A DNA stretch of 34,902 bases from an archaeon. Lineage in GTDB: Archaea; Asgardarchaeota; Heimdallarchaeia; Heimdallarchaeales; JAJRWK01. Under the pieces are notes generated by a model, which was not told the origin of the DNA, ran no database searches, and saw only the letters and a program-made list of their open reading frames with translations. Within the stretch, counting starts at the first letter, position 1, and each line of letters begins with the position of its first letter. The DNA lies in NCBI GenBank assembly GCA_024276795.1, contig JAJRWK010000008.1, forward strand, positions 1-34,902. Reading direction: 5' to 3'. The position numbers and the translations under genes were made by a program. Positions 7,164-17,000 of the stretch are shown here, one piece after another.

Positions 7164-8609
7164 TCACAGTTTGTTATAATCGAGATAAGTGAAGTTAATG
7201 ACTGAGTTTTCGCCCGAAGATAGTTTTTTCTTAACGGTTTCAGCGACTTGTCTAAGTTTTTCCACCATAATGAGGGAAACCCTATTATCGTCGATCCATA
7301 GGTCAAGAGCATCGGGCTCAGCAATCCATAGATCTTCAGAAGTCTTGTGTACTTCAATTCCTAGCCAGTGAGCTTGGAGCTTCCCTCGATAGGAGTAATC
7401 GATTGGAGCGGTAACTTTTACTCTTCTGTAAACGATTGAGTTCCCCGGTGAAAGGAATGTTTCGTCTATGATGAGAGATCCAATCCCTGTTCTCGTGATG
7501 ACTTTGTATCCACTTTTTACACCGTAGTCATTTAGCTCTTCACTTTCGCGAAGGGAAACTTCTCTCTCGGTTTCGAAAAGATCTCCAGCGGAGGTAATAT
7601 GCCCAAGGCCGAAGGTTTCAACGTTGTAGTCTGGTGTTTTCAGAAATGCACGCAGGTAGTGTTGTTGTACGTAGGCTTCCTCGAAAAGTGTTGCTCGCAG
7701 AGCATCTGAAAGGGTTTCGAGAGGAACCAGATCAAGAAGACGATTGAGAACTGAGACTGTAAAGTTCGTGTTTCTTGAATAGCTCTTGAGAACGTAGTAA
7801 TCAGGAAAGGTTGGTGATAGCGATGCTCGGATTTCTTCTAGTCTCTTCTTAGATAAGTAGGACAGTGATAGGTGAACAACGTGTTGCCCGGAGTAAATAA
7901 GGCCGGGTCTACCAATCCTATCTGCTTCTCTTTCAATTTTTTCCCAGATCTCGACTAGTTTTTCGGCTTCTGCTTCAAGGTCGTCTATGCTGGCTTCAAG
8001 AGCGGAGGTCCGAAGGATTACCCCGAATCCGTAGGGCTTGATCCTTTTTCCAATTTCGTGGAGACGTTCTCTGTCTTCGCCCTTGATCTTTCTTGAGACT
8101 CGAACGAAATCTTATCCTTTTTCGAGAACAATATATTCACCAGAAAGATGGATAGTTTCTGAGACTAGGGGTAGTTTTTCTTCTTCTGTAGTCAATTCCT
8201 TGACTTGCACAATAATTTCGTCTCCTCGCTCGAGGCCCGAGGTAAAGATAATGCCATCTCTATTGTTTCCCAGAGAAACGATGGCGAGTTTTTTCCTCGG
8301 GTTCACGTGTTTTACTCTTGCATTGAAGATGGCTTCAGCTTGTAATCCGTGCCTTTGAACAAAAACATCTTCCAGTTGTTCTTGTAGCAAAGTGACGATT
8401 TTCTTAGCGGCGAGAGCGTCACCTTTCAATATTATTCCAGAATGATCTTCGAGATCTGCTATTTGGACATCAAAACTAGCGATTTTGTTTTCTACTCCCA
8501 ACAATTTGATTTGTTCTTGATCCGGCGTAACCAATTCAAAATCTGAATGATCGAGGATGAGTTTCGCTAGTGCAACTCCGTAGATACTTTCAACTCTAAA
8601 AGAAGGCAT
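7164..8609 (-). pseudogene. FAU-1 (RNase E/G-like) ribonuclease gene interrupted by an in-frame TAA
   Basis: One continuous minus-strand frame of 482 codons holds a full-length FAU-1-type protein apart from a TAA at codon 166 (8112-8114). Before it lies the RNase E/G-like S1-containing part, ending LSGEYIVLEKG. After it, in the same frame, come DFVRVSRKIKGEDRERLHEIG and KPYGFGVILRTSALEAS, matching the RNase E/G pattern vSRRI...GvIvRTA. The frame then runs 315 codons to a TGA through a DUF402-like tail (ITRTGIGSLIIDETFLSPGN). No ATG, GTG or TTG lies in frame between the TAA and about base 7270, so the second half cannot start on its own. The region appears as a gene-free gap in the ORF track. 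FAU-1 proteins bind AU-rich RNA and act in rRNA processing. The TAA may be a real mutation, a base-call error or a recoded codon; the intact reading on both sides argues for recent or artefactual origin. Confidence 0.85.
8112..8609 (-). CDS. FAU-1 N-terminal fragment (165 aa) upstream of the in-frame TAA
   Basis: This is the part of the FAU-1 frame that a gene caller would report. It starts at an ATG (MPSFRVESIYGVALAKLIL) with GAGGA about six bases upstream. Residues about 1-85 form the FAU-1-specific N-terminal domain (LEDHSGIILKGDALAAKKIV). About 90-160 form the S1-like RNA-binding domain of the RNase E/G core (AIFNARVKHVNPRKKLAIVSLG, then GDEIIVQVKE). It stops at the junction to the conserved VSRKI segment, so as written it lacks the catalytic part and would be an incomplete enzyme. 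Confidence 0.75.
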   Translation of the reverse strand: MPSFRVESIYGVALAKLILDHSDFELVTPDQEQIKLLGVENKIASFDVQIADLEDHSGIILKGDALAAKKIVTLLQEQLEDVFVQRHGLQAEAIFNARVKHVNPRKKLAIVSLGNNRDGIIFTSGLERGDEIIVQVKELTTEEEKLPLVSETIHLSGEYIVLEKG

Positions 8610-8644
8610 AGTTTTTCCTCAACTCCATACCCGCCTTTCCGATA

Positions 8645-8656
8645 CAAATTTTTAAG
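8645..8656. promoter_or_regulatory. AT-rich TATA-like element in the divergent FAU-1/Hef gap
   Basis: The 97-base gap between the divergent starts contains CAAATTTTTAAG, read as CTTAAAAATTTG on the minus strand. On the minus strand it lies about 36-47 bases before the FAU-1 ATG, a spacing that suits an archaeal TATA box with a short leader. It could also serve Hef, about 50 bases away. No Shine-Dalgarno precedes the Hef start. Confidence 0.3.
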
Positions 8657-8706
8657 GCATTCGTTGACAAAGTAATTCTGAGAAACGTCCCCCTTGTCGA
8701 TTGTTG

Positions 8707-11136
8707 ATGGAAATGAAGGACTACGTTAAACATCCACTTATCAAGCCTAATGCAATCGAGGCACGAATCTATCAACAAGTTCTCTTTGCAGCCGCTGTGG
8801 AGAAGAACGTTCTCGTGATTCTACCCACAGGGTTAGGCAAGACTGTGCTGTTCGTAATGCTAGCGGCTCACTCATTGCAGTCTCACCCAGACAAAAAGGT
8901 TATCATCACTGCTCCCACTAAGCCCCTCGTCGAGCAACATGCAAATACTTTGAAAAGCATGCTAACAATCGAGGAGGATGAAATTCTAACCTTGGATGGC
9001 TCGATTTCCCCTATGAAGAGACAAGAGCTCTACACCCAAGCAAAAATCATTAGTGCCACGCCTCAGGTTCTGAGAAACGACGTCATTGACGGCAAACTAG
9101 ACCTTAGCCAAGTCTCATTGATGTGTTTTGATGAGGCCCATAGGGCAGTCGGCGACTACGCATACCCCATTCTTGCTAAAGAATTCCGAAAGAAAAATCC
9201 GGCGGGCAGAATACTGGCTATCACAGCGTCGCCAGGCTCAGAAGAAAACATGAGAGAAGTTGTGGAGAATCTTTACATTGAACAAGTTGAACATCGAGAC
9301 GAAAGATCTCCAGATGTGCGACCTTATGTTCAAACAATTGAGGAAGAAATCGTCAAGGTCGAGTTACCAACAGAATTCAAGCAACTAAGGGATATTTTAC
9401 GTTCCCTCCTCAAGAAACAGCTAGTAGCGTTGAAGGATGTAGGGGTCATTAGATCAGAAGTTGTCGACAATAACAAAAGGAATGACTTGTTAAAGGCTCA
9501 AAAACTAATCGTAAGGCTTAAGGACGAGGGCAATCTTGAAGCAAAGGACTATTTTGCGGCTTTAGGAGCCAGCGCTAATGCAATTAGAATTTCGCATGCT
9601 CTAGAATTACTTGAGACTCAAGGAATTCCATCCTTGTATGAATACTTGAAGTCTATGAGAAAGGAAGCAAGCAAACAGAATGCCAAAAGAAGCTTAGTGG
9701 GTCTTATCAATGCACCCGAGATGCGAAAAGTGTTTCACCTTGTCGAGGTTTTACATGAGGAAAAGCTCATCCATCCTAAATTCCCGAAACTATTAGGAAT
9801 TGTTGAAGAGCAATTGAAGAATACTCCAAGCTCGAAAATTTTAGTGTTCGCACATTTTCGCAATACTGCAAAAAATCTAGCTGATGAGCTTAACAAACTT
9901 ACAAATGTTTCTGCAACCTGGTTTGTTGGTCAAGCCTCTAAGGGAAAGGATCGAGGACTTTCACAAAAAGATCAAATAAGAATACTCGAAAACTTCAGAG
10001 AGGGTCTGTACAACGTTCTCGTGGCGACATCTGTAGCGGAGGAAGGACTAGACATTAGTCAAGTAGATCTAGTGGTGTTTTACGACATTGTTCCAAGCGC
10101 TACACGAGCGATCCAACGCAGAGGGAGAACAGGGAGAAAAAGAAAGGGAAGAGTTGTCTTACTCGTGGCTAAGGGAACAAGAGATGAGGGGTATTTTTGG
10201 GCGGCAAAAAGAAAAGAACGCGAGATGAAATCTTCAGCAAGAGAACTTGCAGAATCGATTGATCCCCGCCAAAAGTCTATCTTAGAGTTTGCGGAAGACT
10301 CATCTCCAACAGGCGAGAAAAAAACAAAGCTTTCACCAACCGCAAAAGCAAATGCTGAAGAAAATAAAAAACCAGCTTCGTTATTGGATTTTGACGAAAC
10401 TTCAGATGATACGACCACTTTTGAAAATGAAGACGAAACAACTGGAGAAACCAAGACCACTAACATTGAAATCTGGGTAGATCCGCAAGAAAAAGCAAGT
10501 AGTCTTATCAACGCACTTATGGATTTTGACATTGAAATCCATGTGATGAGAGGAGGGGGAATTGCTGGGAGTCCCGCAGATTATGTTGTGAGTGACAGAA
10601 TTGGGATTCAACGAAAATCAGTAGTGGACTTCGTAACGACCCTACGAAAACCGGGGAGGGAGAATCTATTTACGATCCTTAAGGAGCTCAAGAATCATTA
10701 CCCAAAGCCAGTACTAATTATTGAGGGTGAGGATCTATACGGCCAAGGTACTCACCCTGCAGCAATTCGTGGTGCAATTGCCGCAATTGTCATCGATTTA
10801 GGAATTGCCGTTATTCAGACCCGAAATACGGAAGACACAGCGAAGTATATTTTCACCCTGGCAAGAAGAGAGCAGTTGGAAAATCGTCGCCCAGTTCGAC
10901 TGAGTAAAGTCGATCGAACAGTTACTCGCGATGAGGTTTTGGTTTCCATGTTATCCCAAATTCCCGGGGTAGAAGTCACTCTTGCCAGAAGAGTTCTGCA
11001 GAAGTTCCCATCACTTGGTGAGCTCATCAAAGCAGAGGAGGGAGATTTGCAATCAATCAAAGGGATAGGCCCGCGAATAGCTAGCGAGATAGTACGACAC
11101 CTTCACCACCGATATAGGCGAGGAAAACACCAGTAG
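8707..11136 (+). CDS. hef: Hef-type helicase/XPF-ERCC4 nuclease, nuclease motif altered
   Basis: About 809 aa from the ATG at 8707; the ORF track begins two TTG codons earlier. The N-terminal half is an SF2 helicase with all motifs intact: PTGLGKT (I), TAPTKPLVEQH (Ia), DEAH (II), TASPG (III), VATSVAEEGLDI (V) and QRRGRTGR (VI). An acidic, low-complexity linker (about 525-590) leads to an ERCC4 nuclease domain (IWVDPQEKAS to LARREQ). Tandem helix-hairpin-helix motifs end the protein (SQIPGVEVTLARRVL, IKGIGPRIASEIV). Hef acts on stalled replication forks and branched DNA. The usual GDY..ERKxxxD reads ADYVVSDRIGIQRKSVVD, with Glu to Gln and Gly to Ala, and VDxRE reads VDPQE. Nuclease activity may therefore be weak or lost while the helicase is intact. 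It stands alone on its strand and converges on the small zinc-ribbon gene. Confidence 0.92.
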   Translation: MEMKDYVKHPLIKPNAIEARIYQQVLFAAAVEKNVLVILPTGLGKTVLFVMLAAHSLQSHPDKKVIITAPTKPLVEQHANTLKSMLTIEEDEILTLDGSISPMKRQELYTQAKIISATPQVLRNDVIDGKLDLSQVSLMCFDEAHRAVGDYAYPILAKEFRKKNPAGRILAITASPGSEENMREVVENLYIEQVEHRDERSPDVRPYVQTIEEEIVKVELPTEFKQLRDILRSLLKKQLVALKDVGVIRSEVVDNNKRNDLLKAQKLIVRLKDEGNLEAKDYFAALGASANAIRISHALELLETQGIPSLYEYLKSMRKEASKQNAKRSLVGLINAPEMRKVFHLVEVLHEEKLIHPKFPKLLGIVEEQLKNTPSSKILVFAHFRNTAKNLADELNKLTNVSATWFVGQASKGKDRGLSQKDQIRILENFREGLYNVLVATSVAEEGLDISQVDLVVFYDIVPSATRAIQRRGRTGRKRKGRVVLLVAKGTRDEGYFWAAKRKEREMKSSARELAESIDPRQKSILEFAEDSSPTGEKKTKLSPTAKANAEENKKPASLLDFDETSDDTTTFENEDETTGETKTTNIEIWVDPQEKASSLINALMDFDIEIHVMRGGGIAGSPADYVVSDRIGIQRKSVVDFVTTLRKPGRENLFTILKELKNHYPKPVLIIEGEDLYGQGTHPAAIRGAIAAIVIDLGIAVIQTRNTEDTAKYIFTLARREQLENRRPVRLSKVDRTVTRDEVLVSMLSQIPGVEVTLARRVLQKFPSLGELIKAEEGDLQSIKGIGPRIASEIVRHLHHRYRRGKHQ

Positions 11137-11164
11137 AAATTGCTAATCGCTCGTAATCGTTTTA

Positions 11165-11311
11165 TTATTCAGAACTTAAGAGAAGCTTTTTTTCTGAATG
11201 GTAGTTGCAGAAAGGACAAATCCCCCAAACCCGACCGTTGATTCTGTCAATGATGAGCTTTAACTCTTCGTTACAGTTCGGGCATTTAGGGTTACCCTCT
11301 TGTGAATTCAT
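11165..11311 (-). CDS. Small zinc-ribbon protein, 48 aa (missing from ORF track)
   Basis: The ATG-initiated frame reads MNSQEGNPKCPNCNEELK, then LIIDRINGRVWGICPFCNYH and SEKKLLLSSE-TAA. Two CPxC knuckles (CPNC and CPFC, 22 residues apart first Cys to first Cys) form a classic zinc ribbon, so the ORF is very unlikely to be chance despite its length. It lies between the end of Hef (28 bases away, convergent) and the ZNRD2-like zinc-ribbon gene upstream on the same strand, 87 bases away. Small archaeal zinc ribbons often bind nucleic acid or act as subunits of RNA-related complexes; the specific role is unknown. Confidence 0.75.
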   Translation of the reverse strand: MNSQEGNPKCPNCNEELKLIIDRINGRVWGICPFCNYHSEKKLLLSSE

Positions 11312-11398
11312 TACTTATTAATGGGCTTTTTTGGATAATAAGGTTTTGTTTAAAATAATGAAATGAATTAACAAGTAAAGTAAGAATTTGGTTAATCT

Positions 11399-11842
11399 TT
11401 AGACTCTAGAAGTGTGGCCTGCTAATTCAATCAACGTGAGGAGTTGCTCAAGCACATCGAGCAATTGACTTAGCATCCCTAAATCTGACTCTGTTTCTAT
11501 CCTGTCAAGGACAAAATCCAGCTTTTCATATAATATTCTCTGAACTCTCGGCTGAACTGAAAGCTCCCCAATAGGTTTTTGTTTTTTACCCGTGGTTCTC
11601 TTGGCAGGAGAGGGCTTAAGAGAGAGCTTATCCTTTCGGTTCTGCTCCTTGCCTGATTGGATTTCTTCCAGTTCTTCCTTGGAAACCAACTTAACGGGAC
11701 GGTTGCATACAACACAAATAGTGTCGCCTTCTTTCGTCTGGTAGATTGGGCTTGAGCAAATAGGACAAGCAAGGGAGAGCATTTTTCCTCCTTTCAGAAG
11801 AATGTCTGCCGCCCTTTTCTCGGGACTCTGAGATTTACTCAT
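11399..11842 (-). CDS. SSSCA1/ZNRD2-type (autoantigen p27-like) zinc-ribbon protein
   Basis: In this 147-aa protein, residues 8-45 read KRAADILLKGGKMLSLACPICSSPIYQTKEGDTICVVCNRPV. That fits the Sjogren's syndrome/scleroderma autoantigen 1 family pattern, a short helix with LLxGxxML before a CPxC...CxxC zinc ribbon. A basic, Ser/Lys-rich linker follows (about 60-100), then a C-terminal amphipathic helical segment (VQRILYEKLDFVLDRIE to LEQLLTLIELAG) that could mediate dimerisation. Archaeal members of the family are widespread and their biochemical role is not settled. ATG start, no strong Shine-Dalgarno. Together with the downstream 48-aa zinc ribbon it may form a two-gene unit. Confidence 0.8.
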   Translation of the reverse strand: MSKSQSPEKRAADILLKGGKMLSLACPICSSPIYQTKEGDTICVVCNRPVKLVSKEELEEIQSGKEQNRKDKLSLKPSPAKRTTGKKQKPIGELSVQPRVQRILYEKLDFVLDRIETESDLGMLSQLLDVLEQLLTLIELAGHTSRV

Positions 11843-12033
11843 TAAGCTGTAATCTATCTTCGACTTCTAAAGAATTCTCCTTTGGGATCATTATTGTAGC
11901 TCTTTCCTTCTGTCTTGAATCTTAGTTCCTTAGCGTATTTCCAATTGTAATCATTTCAATCACTCCTCAGTCTCAGTTTTGCTCATAAAACTCGAAGAAT
12001 TATTATGTAATCGGGAGAAATGAGTACTTGCAG

Positions 12034-13917
12034 ATGCCGCTAACCCTTCTGAACGTAGATTTAGATGTACCTCAAGAACGAATTTCTGATGAAATATGGG
12101 ATCACCTGGAAGATGTAAAAGGATTTCTGCAAAGGCTTAGTGGAGAGAATCTTCCTGACTCAAGAAAAGTAGTGTTACGTAACAAGTTAAAGGAGTTGCA
12201 AAATCTATTATCAATTTACCTAGAAGCTCCTCGAATTCCTTCAAGAGAAAAACATGAATTCCTTATGAAGCTTCATCCCGATTTAATTGGACTCGCAAAC
12301 ATGCTTCTAGGAAACGATACTCGAGCGGACCGCCTACTTTTGACTTGCATTGATTTGGTGCTACATCATTTGTGTTCTACTGCAGCGTCGAGTCCTCGGG
12401 AGATGGTTATTGGAGTGTCAAATGTATTGGCACAAGTATTGATGATGAAGGAAGATGAAGATACCATTCCAGAAATTGAACCGGGCCTATCCGTTAGCCA
12501 GTACTATGACCAGTTTCAAGAAGTTTACAATTATTTGATCACTCATGCGGGATTATTTACTTCCGCAGTAACAGGATTGCCGGGAATTTCGATTAGCGCC
12601 TTGGGTAGTTGGGCCAGCAAAGCTCTCTCAGGACTTGCAAAAGTTCAACGATTCATTGATGATTCGTTTGATCCGATTATGTTCTATGCTTATAACGTGG
12701 AACAACATCCGGATAATCCATTTGACACAATTGCAGATGTGCTTAATTTTCAGCTTTTTATGAATGAATTTCTTTCAACGCTTGCTTCTCGCGCTGATGT
12801 TTTGAGCGGGTTAGAACTGCCTAAGGAGATCTCTCCGACAGAGGAAAAAGTTACATTTCAATCAACGACTCAGATCACTTCTCTTTTATGCGACCAGATT
12901 CACAAGAATTCTGAACGAGCAGCAATAATCGTGAGTCGATTGACCAACGCGTATCAGAATGGTCAAATCAATAAGAATGATAACCCCCGCGAGGATCCAG
13001 TGATTCAAAGGATACTCCTTATTGCTGACACTTGGAGGCTTGTTGCGGATTTTGGAAAAATAATGGCGAAATATTTTGAGACCGCAGAACATTGCCAAGA
13101 GCAAGGAATTGAGTTGAACCTAGAAACACTGCAGATTGATCAAGGGCTTTATCTTAAACAAGTAAACACCGATTTGGAAGAGGAGTACCTTTCTTTAGCC
13201 ACTCAATCGACACTTGAGCACAATCTTTTGAAATTCGTTCTTCTTCTTCACAAAAATCTAGAAAAGCTCAAGCGTAGATATTCGTTAGATGAGGAAGAGT
13301 TTTACCAGACAACCGCGTTTTACCATTTTAGAGAATTTTTCAAATTTCTGGTAATGGGTGTAGCATTTCATGACTTGATTTTTGCCAAAAGTGTTTGGTT
13401 ACCATGGCTACTTGAAGAGTACCATGAAGTGTTTTCAAACAAAGCAATCCCTTGGAATCCAAGAAACGTTCTACTATTTGGAGTGTTTGAAGCCTTTTGG
13501 GGCATGTTGCATGATGTATCTAAGATTGTTCATCAGTCAATTTCTTTTTTAGATCAAGTTTCTCCGTATTTCGAGTTTGAGGCTCATCACATGACTGCGA
13601 TCAGAATTATTACGAAGCTTTGTTCAATTTATCTTGAACATGGAGAATTTCTTGAACACGTTAAAGAAATAGAGACCATGACTCAGAGAATAATAGAGGA
13701 ATATTCTATTCAGGAGAACAGTGTGCTTCATGAAAGAATTGCTCTATACGTAGGCATGTTGGAAATAATGAAAGAAACAGGTATTTTTTTGAGGCGACAG
13801 CGAGAACGTGAGGTTCCGTTTGATCCGTTTTCTTGGATAAAAATGCCGAAGGATAGCAGTGTAAATGTCCCTTACATTCCGTTGAATACTGCTCTTGATA
13901 ACTTGGTTTTCGGTTAA
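12034..13917 (+). CDS. Unrecognised large all-helical soluble protein
   Basis: About 627 aa from the ATG at 12034 (MPLTLLNVDLDVPQERI); the ORF-track TTG is two codons upstream. Nearly the whole chain is predicted helical, for example VVLRNKLKELQNLLSIYLEAP, HNLLKFVLLLHKNLEKLKRRY and MTAIRIITKLCSIYLEHGEF. One more apolar stretch, LFTSAVTGLPGISISALGSW (about 180-200), is probably buried rather than transmembrane. There are no catalytic motifs, Cys clusters or signal peptide that I can recognise. It is transcribed alone and converges on the giant coiled-coil gene, with about 95 bases between them. The uniform codon use argues for a genuine gene. Function unknown. Confidence 0.85.
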   Translation: MPLTLLNVDLDVPQERISDEIWDHLEDVKGFLQRLSGENLPDSRKVVLRNKLKELQNLLSIYLEAPRIPSREKHEFLMKLHPDLIGLANMLLGNDTRADRLLLTCIDLVLHHLCSTAASSPREMVIGVSNVLAQVLMMKEDEDTIPEIEPGLSVSQYYDQFQEVYNYLITHAGLFTSAVTGLPGISISALGSWASKALSGLAKVQRFIDDSFDPIMFYAYNVEQHPDNPFDTIADVLNFQLFMNEFLSTLASRADVLSGLELPKEISPTEEKVTFQSTTQITSLLCDQIHKNSERAAIIVSRLTNAYQNGQINKNDNPREDPVIQRILLIADTWRLVADFGKIMAKYFETAEHCQEQGIELNLETLQIDQGLYLKQVNTDLEEEYLSLATQSTLEHNLLKFVLLLHKNLEKLKRRYSLDEEEFYQTTAFYHFREFFKFLVMGVAFHDLIFAKSVWLPWLLEEYHEVFSNKAIPWNPRNVLLFGVFEAFWGMLHDVSKIVHQSISFLDQVSPYFEFEAHHMTAIRIITKLCSIYLEHGEFLEHVKEIETMTQRIIEEYSIQENSVLHERIALYVGMLEIMKETGIFLRRQREREVPFDPFSWIKMPKDSSVNVPYIPLNTALDNLVFG

Positions 13918-14013
13918 GTAAAAACGAAATCAGAAAAGTGAGTTTTGTGTAGATGAGAAAAAGAAAAAGCGTGAAAAGTAAAAATGAGGGGTATTCTTAT
14001 CTTTTTGGGCACC

Positions 14014-17000
14014 CTAGAGTCTCGAACCGCCTCTTAACGGGGCGACTAGCTGTCCAAACTGTGTAATCAAAGATTCATCTGTTGTGATAACGGCGTATGG
14101 AGCAGGTGTGTCGAGGGGTGTACCAATTAGGAATTGTTCAGCGTCTCGCTCGGCAATGAGAATGTTGGCTCTTTGTGAAGAGAATTTTCGAATGTCCACG
14201 TTGGCAGGAATTGAACGTAGTTTTGCCAGTATTTTTTCATCGCTTGCATCGTGTTCTTGAGGATCCGTGATTATTATGATATGGTGTTTGTCCTTTAACT
14301 GGTCAAGCACATCTTCCCTCATCCAGTAGATTCTGGAAGAGACTATTGTAACTGATCGCTTGGGAGTAGCGAGCATTGCATTCATGGTAGAGGTTAGTGC
14401 ATCCTTTCCGGCTTCGATGTATGACCGTTCGATGGCTTTGGGATCGATTTCTCTCAATCCTTTACTGATTTTATCAAGAACTTCTAATGCGCTGGCTGTT
14501 TGTTGTAGGGCTTGATTGATTGATTCTGGAATACTATTAATGACCGTGGTAAGTTCTTCAGCAGACTGTTGTGCTTGGCCAGCGATCGATTCTTTGTACT
14601 CCGCAAGCAAAGTTTGGATGGCTTCCACATATTGTTGCATTAACTTGTCTTGCTCTTTCTTGTCTTCTTCTGTTTGTGTTTGGAGTATGGAGGAGATTTC
14701 GTTGTTGGCATTGCTGAAAGCAGTCTGAATAGAGCTGGACTGGGCTTTTAGGCCAGCTTCTAGGCCTGTTTTTGCTTTTTGGGCTTCGACTGAAACCTTG
14801 TCAATAGTTTCTCTAACGCCAGTATCAAGTGCGTCAAGCTCAGCCTTGACTTTTGTGTCGAACCCGAATACGGCATCCTCAAGAGATTTATTCGCAGAGG
14901 AAATTACTCGTTCTTTTTCTTTGCCCATCGTTTCTGTTACTCGAGTGGTTTCTTGTTCCAGAGCTTGTTTTGCTTTTTCTTGTTCTTTCTTAAGTGAGGT
15001 TTGGGAAGCCTCTATTGTTTTTTCAGACTCTGCTTTTAGACTATCGAGGTGGGACACGAGTTGGTCTCTAGTGGCCGAAACTTGATTGCGCACTTCATTT
15101 TCAAGAGCTTCAGCAGCTTGTGTGAGATTAGCATCAGTTTCTTGGATCTTTTCTTCGATACCCTTGGTTGTTGAGTTGATCTCATCAACAATTACTGTAA
15201 GGGGTTTCTGAGCGAGCGACACTTTTTCTTTTGCATCTTCGGTTGTTTTTGCAAATTTCTCGTCAATGGTTGATACGAGTTCCTCAGAGTTTTTGAGCGA
15301 ATTGTCTAGTTTTACTCCAATTTCTTTGTCAAGCTTGGCCTTCGTACCATCTAGAAGTTTAACGGTACTTCCGATGGCTTTTCCGATTTCAGTAGTAGTG
15401 GTCTTAACGGTCTTTTCTTGCTCTGCCTTTGCGGCGGCAAGGTGTTCATGAAGTGAGGTTGAGACATCATTAGAGGCGTTATCTAGGTTTTCCATAAAGG
15501 ACCCCACAGCGTTTCTAATGTCTTCGCTTGCTTTCTTTGATGCAGTAGTTAATTGAGAAACTCCTTCCGCGACAGTTTCTTCAAGCTGCTTTGTCTGATT
15601 ACCCAAGGCTTCTCTTGCGTTGTTGTTGCTCTGTTCCAGCATTTCTAGACCTTTTTGATGGGCAGTTTCAAAGGCTTGCTGGGCAGTTTCGACCAATGCT
15701 TCTGCGGCGCTTTTTATCGCAACTTCTGCAGCGGTTTGAGTTCCCTTTACAGAAGTTTTTGCACTGTTGGCGAGATCCGAGACATCCTTCACGTAAGTTG
15801 TTTCCATTTCTCGAGCAGCGCTCTTGGTCTGCTCGATTAGTTCTGCCAAGTCGTTTTGAATTTCAGAGATGAGGGCCTTTACTTGTGTTTCAAATTCGGT
15901 GGTTGCTTCAGTCAAGAGGTTCTTTTCAGTTTCAGGGTCAATGGATAGCGCTGCGGTTCTTGCGTTGGTGATAATAGTTTCAAGAGGTGTGGAGAAGTAG
16001 TTCTGTAATTGGGTGGAGATCGAATCGATTAGCCGTGCTTTCTCTGTCTCGAATTCACTAGCAAAGGTTTGAGAGGATTCCGATATTCCTTGGTGGGCTG
16101 TTTGCTTGGAATCTTGAGTTATTTTAATGAGTTTCGCGATTTCCTCGGAAAGCCTTTCTCTCAAGTCATCAAATTCTTCAGTGAAAAGTCGGGTAGCCCT
16201 ATTGAGAGCTTCGTCCTTTGCGTTTTCAGAATCTACAATAGCTGGTTCCAGAAATGCGTCCAAGTCATGTTTTACTTTAGCTAATTCTGACTTAAGTGAC
16301 GTAAGTCTAGCCAACTGTTCTTCGGCTTCTTTCTTGGGTCCAAAGACCTTCTTGGTATTTTGCTCAACTCTTGCTACTAAATCCTGAAGGGCTAGGTCTG
16401 CGCGTTGGAGAGTTGAGTTATACTGTTGTTTGATGGAGTTAAGTCTGCGAATGTGTTCTTCAAAGAGTGTTTCAATGATATCTGGCAGTTCGTATCTGAA
16501 CCGATTAGTTTTTTCGAGGAATGTATCGAGAAATTCTTCGACGATGCGTTCTTGTCTTTCAGTTAGGCGGTCGAATTCTCGTTCTATGCGATCTGTGATA
16601 TGCTTCACTGAAGTATTGATACCGTCTTCGTAGGCGGAAGAGAGTTCATTGATTCTTTGAGTCAAGAGCCTGACGAAATTCTTCTTGGCGGTTTCCGCTT
16701 CTCCGAGCAAGAGCTGGATTTCGGCTTCGATGTCACTGAGAATCTTTTGTTGTTGTGATTGAGCGTTACTGATCGCTACTGAGAATTTCTCAAGAGAAGA
16801 TTGCGATCTAGTTTTTAACATTTCACTGATTGCATTAGCGGTGTCTTCAAGGTTTTTGGTCGCGTGAGTAGTCTTTTCCTTTAGAGAAGAGATTGTCTCT
16901 TCGAACTGGGCTTCCAAGCTCTGGATAGTTTGGGCTAATTCATCACTGAGTTCTTGATTCTTATTTGCAATGTTCCTCTTACTTGTTTCTAAGATTCTTT

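Noticed and set aside
7154-7357. 67-aa minus-strand ORF
   Set aside because: Out-of-frame shadow of the FAU-1 C-terminal coding region, which reads through here in another frame.
11835-11891. 18-aa ORF overlapping the start of the ZNRD2-like gene (MIPKENSLEVEDRLQLNE)
   Set aside because: Overlap could suggest a leader peptide, but it is very short and has no ribosome site.
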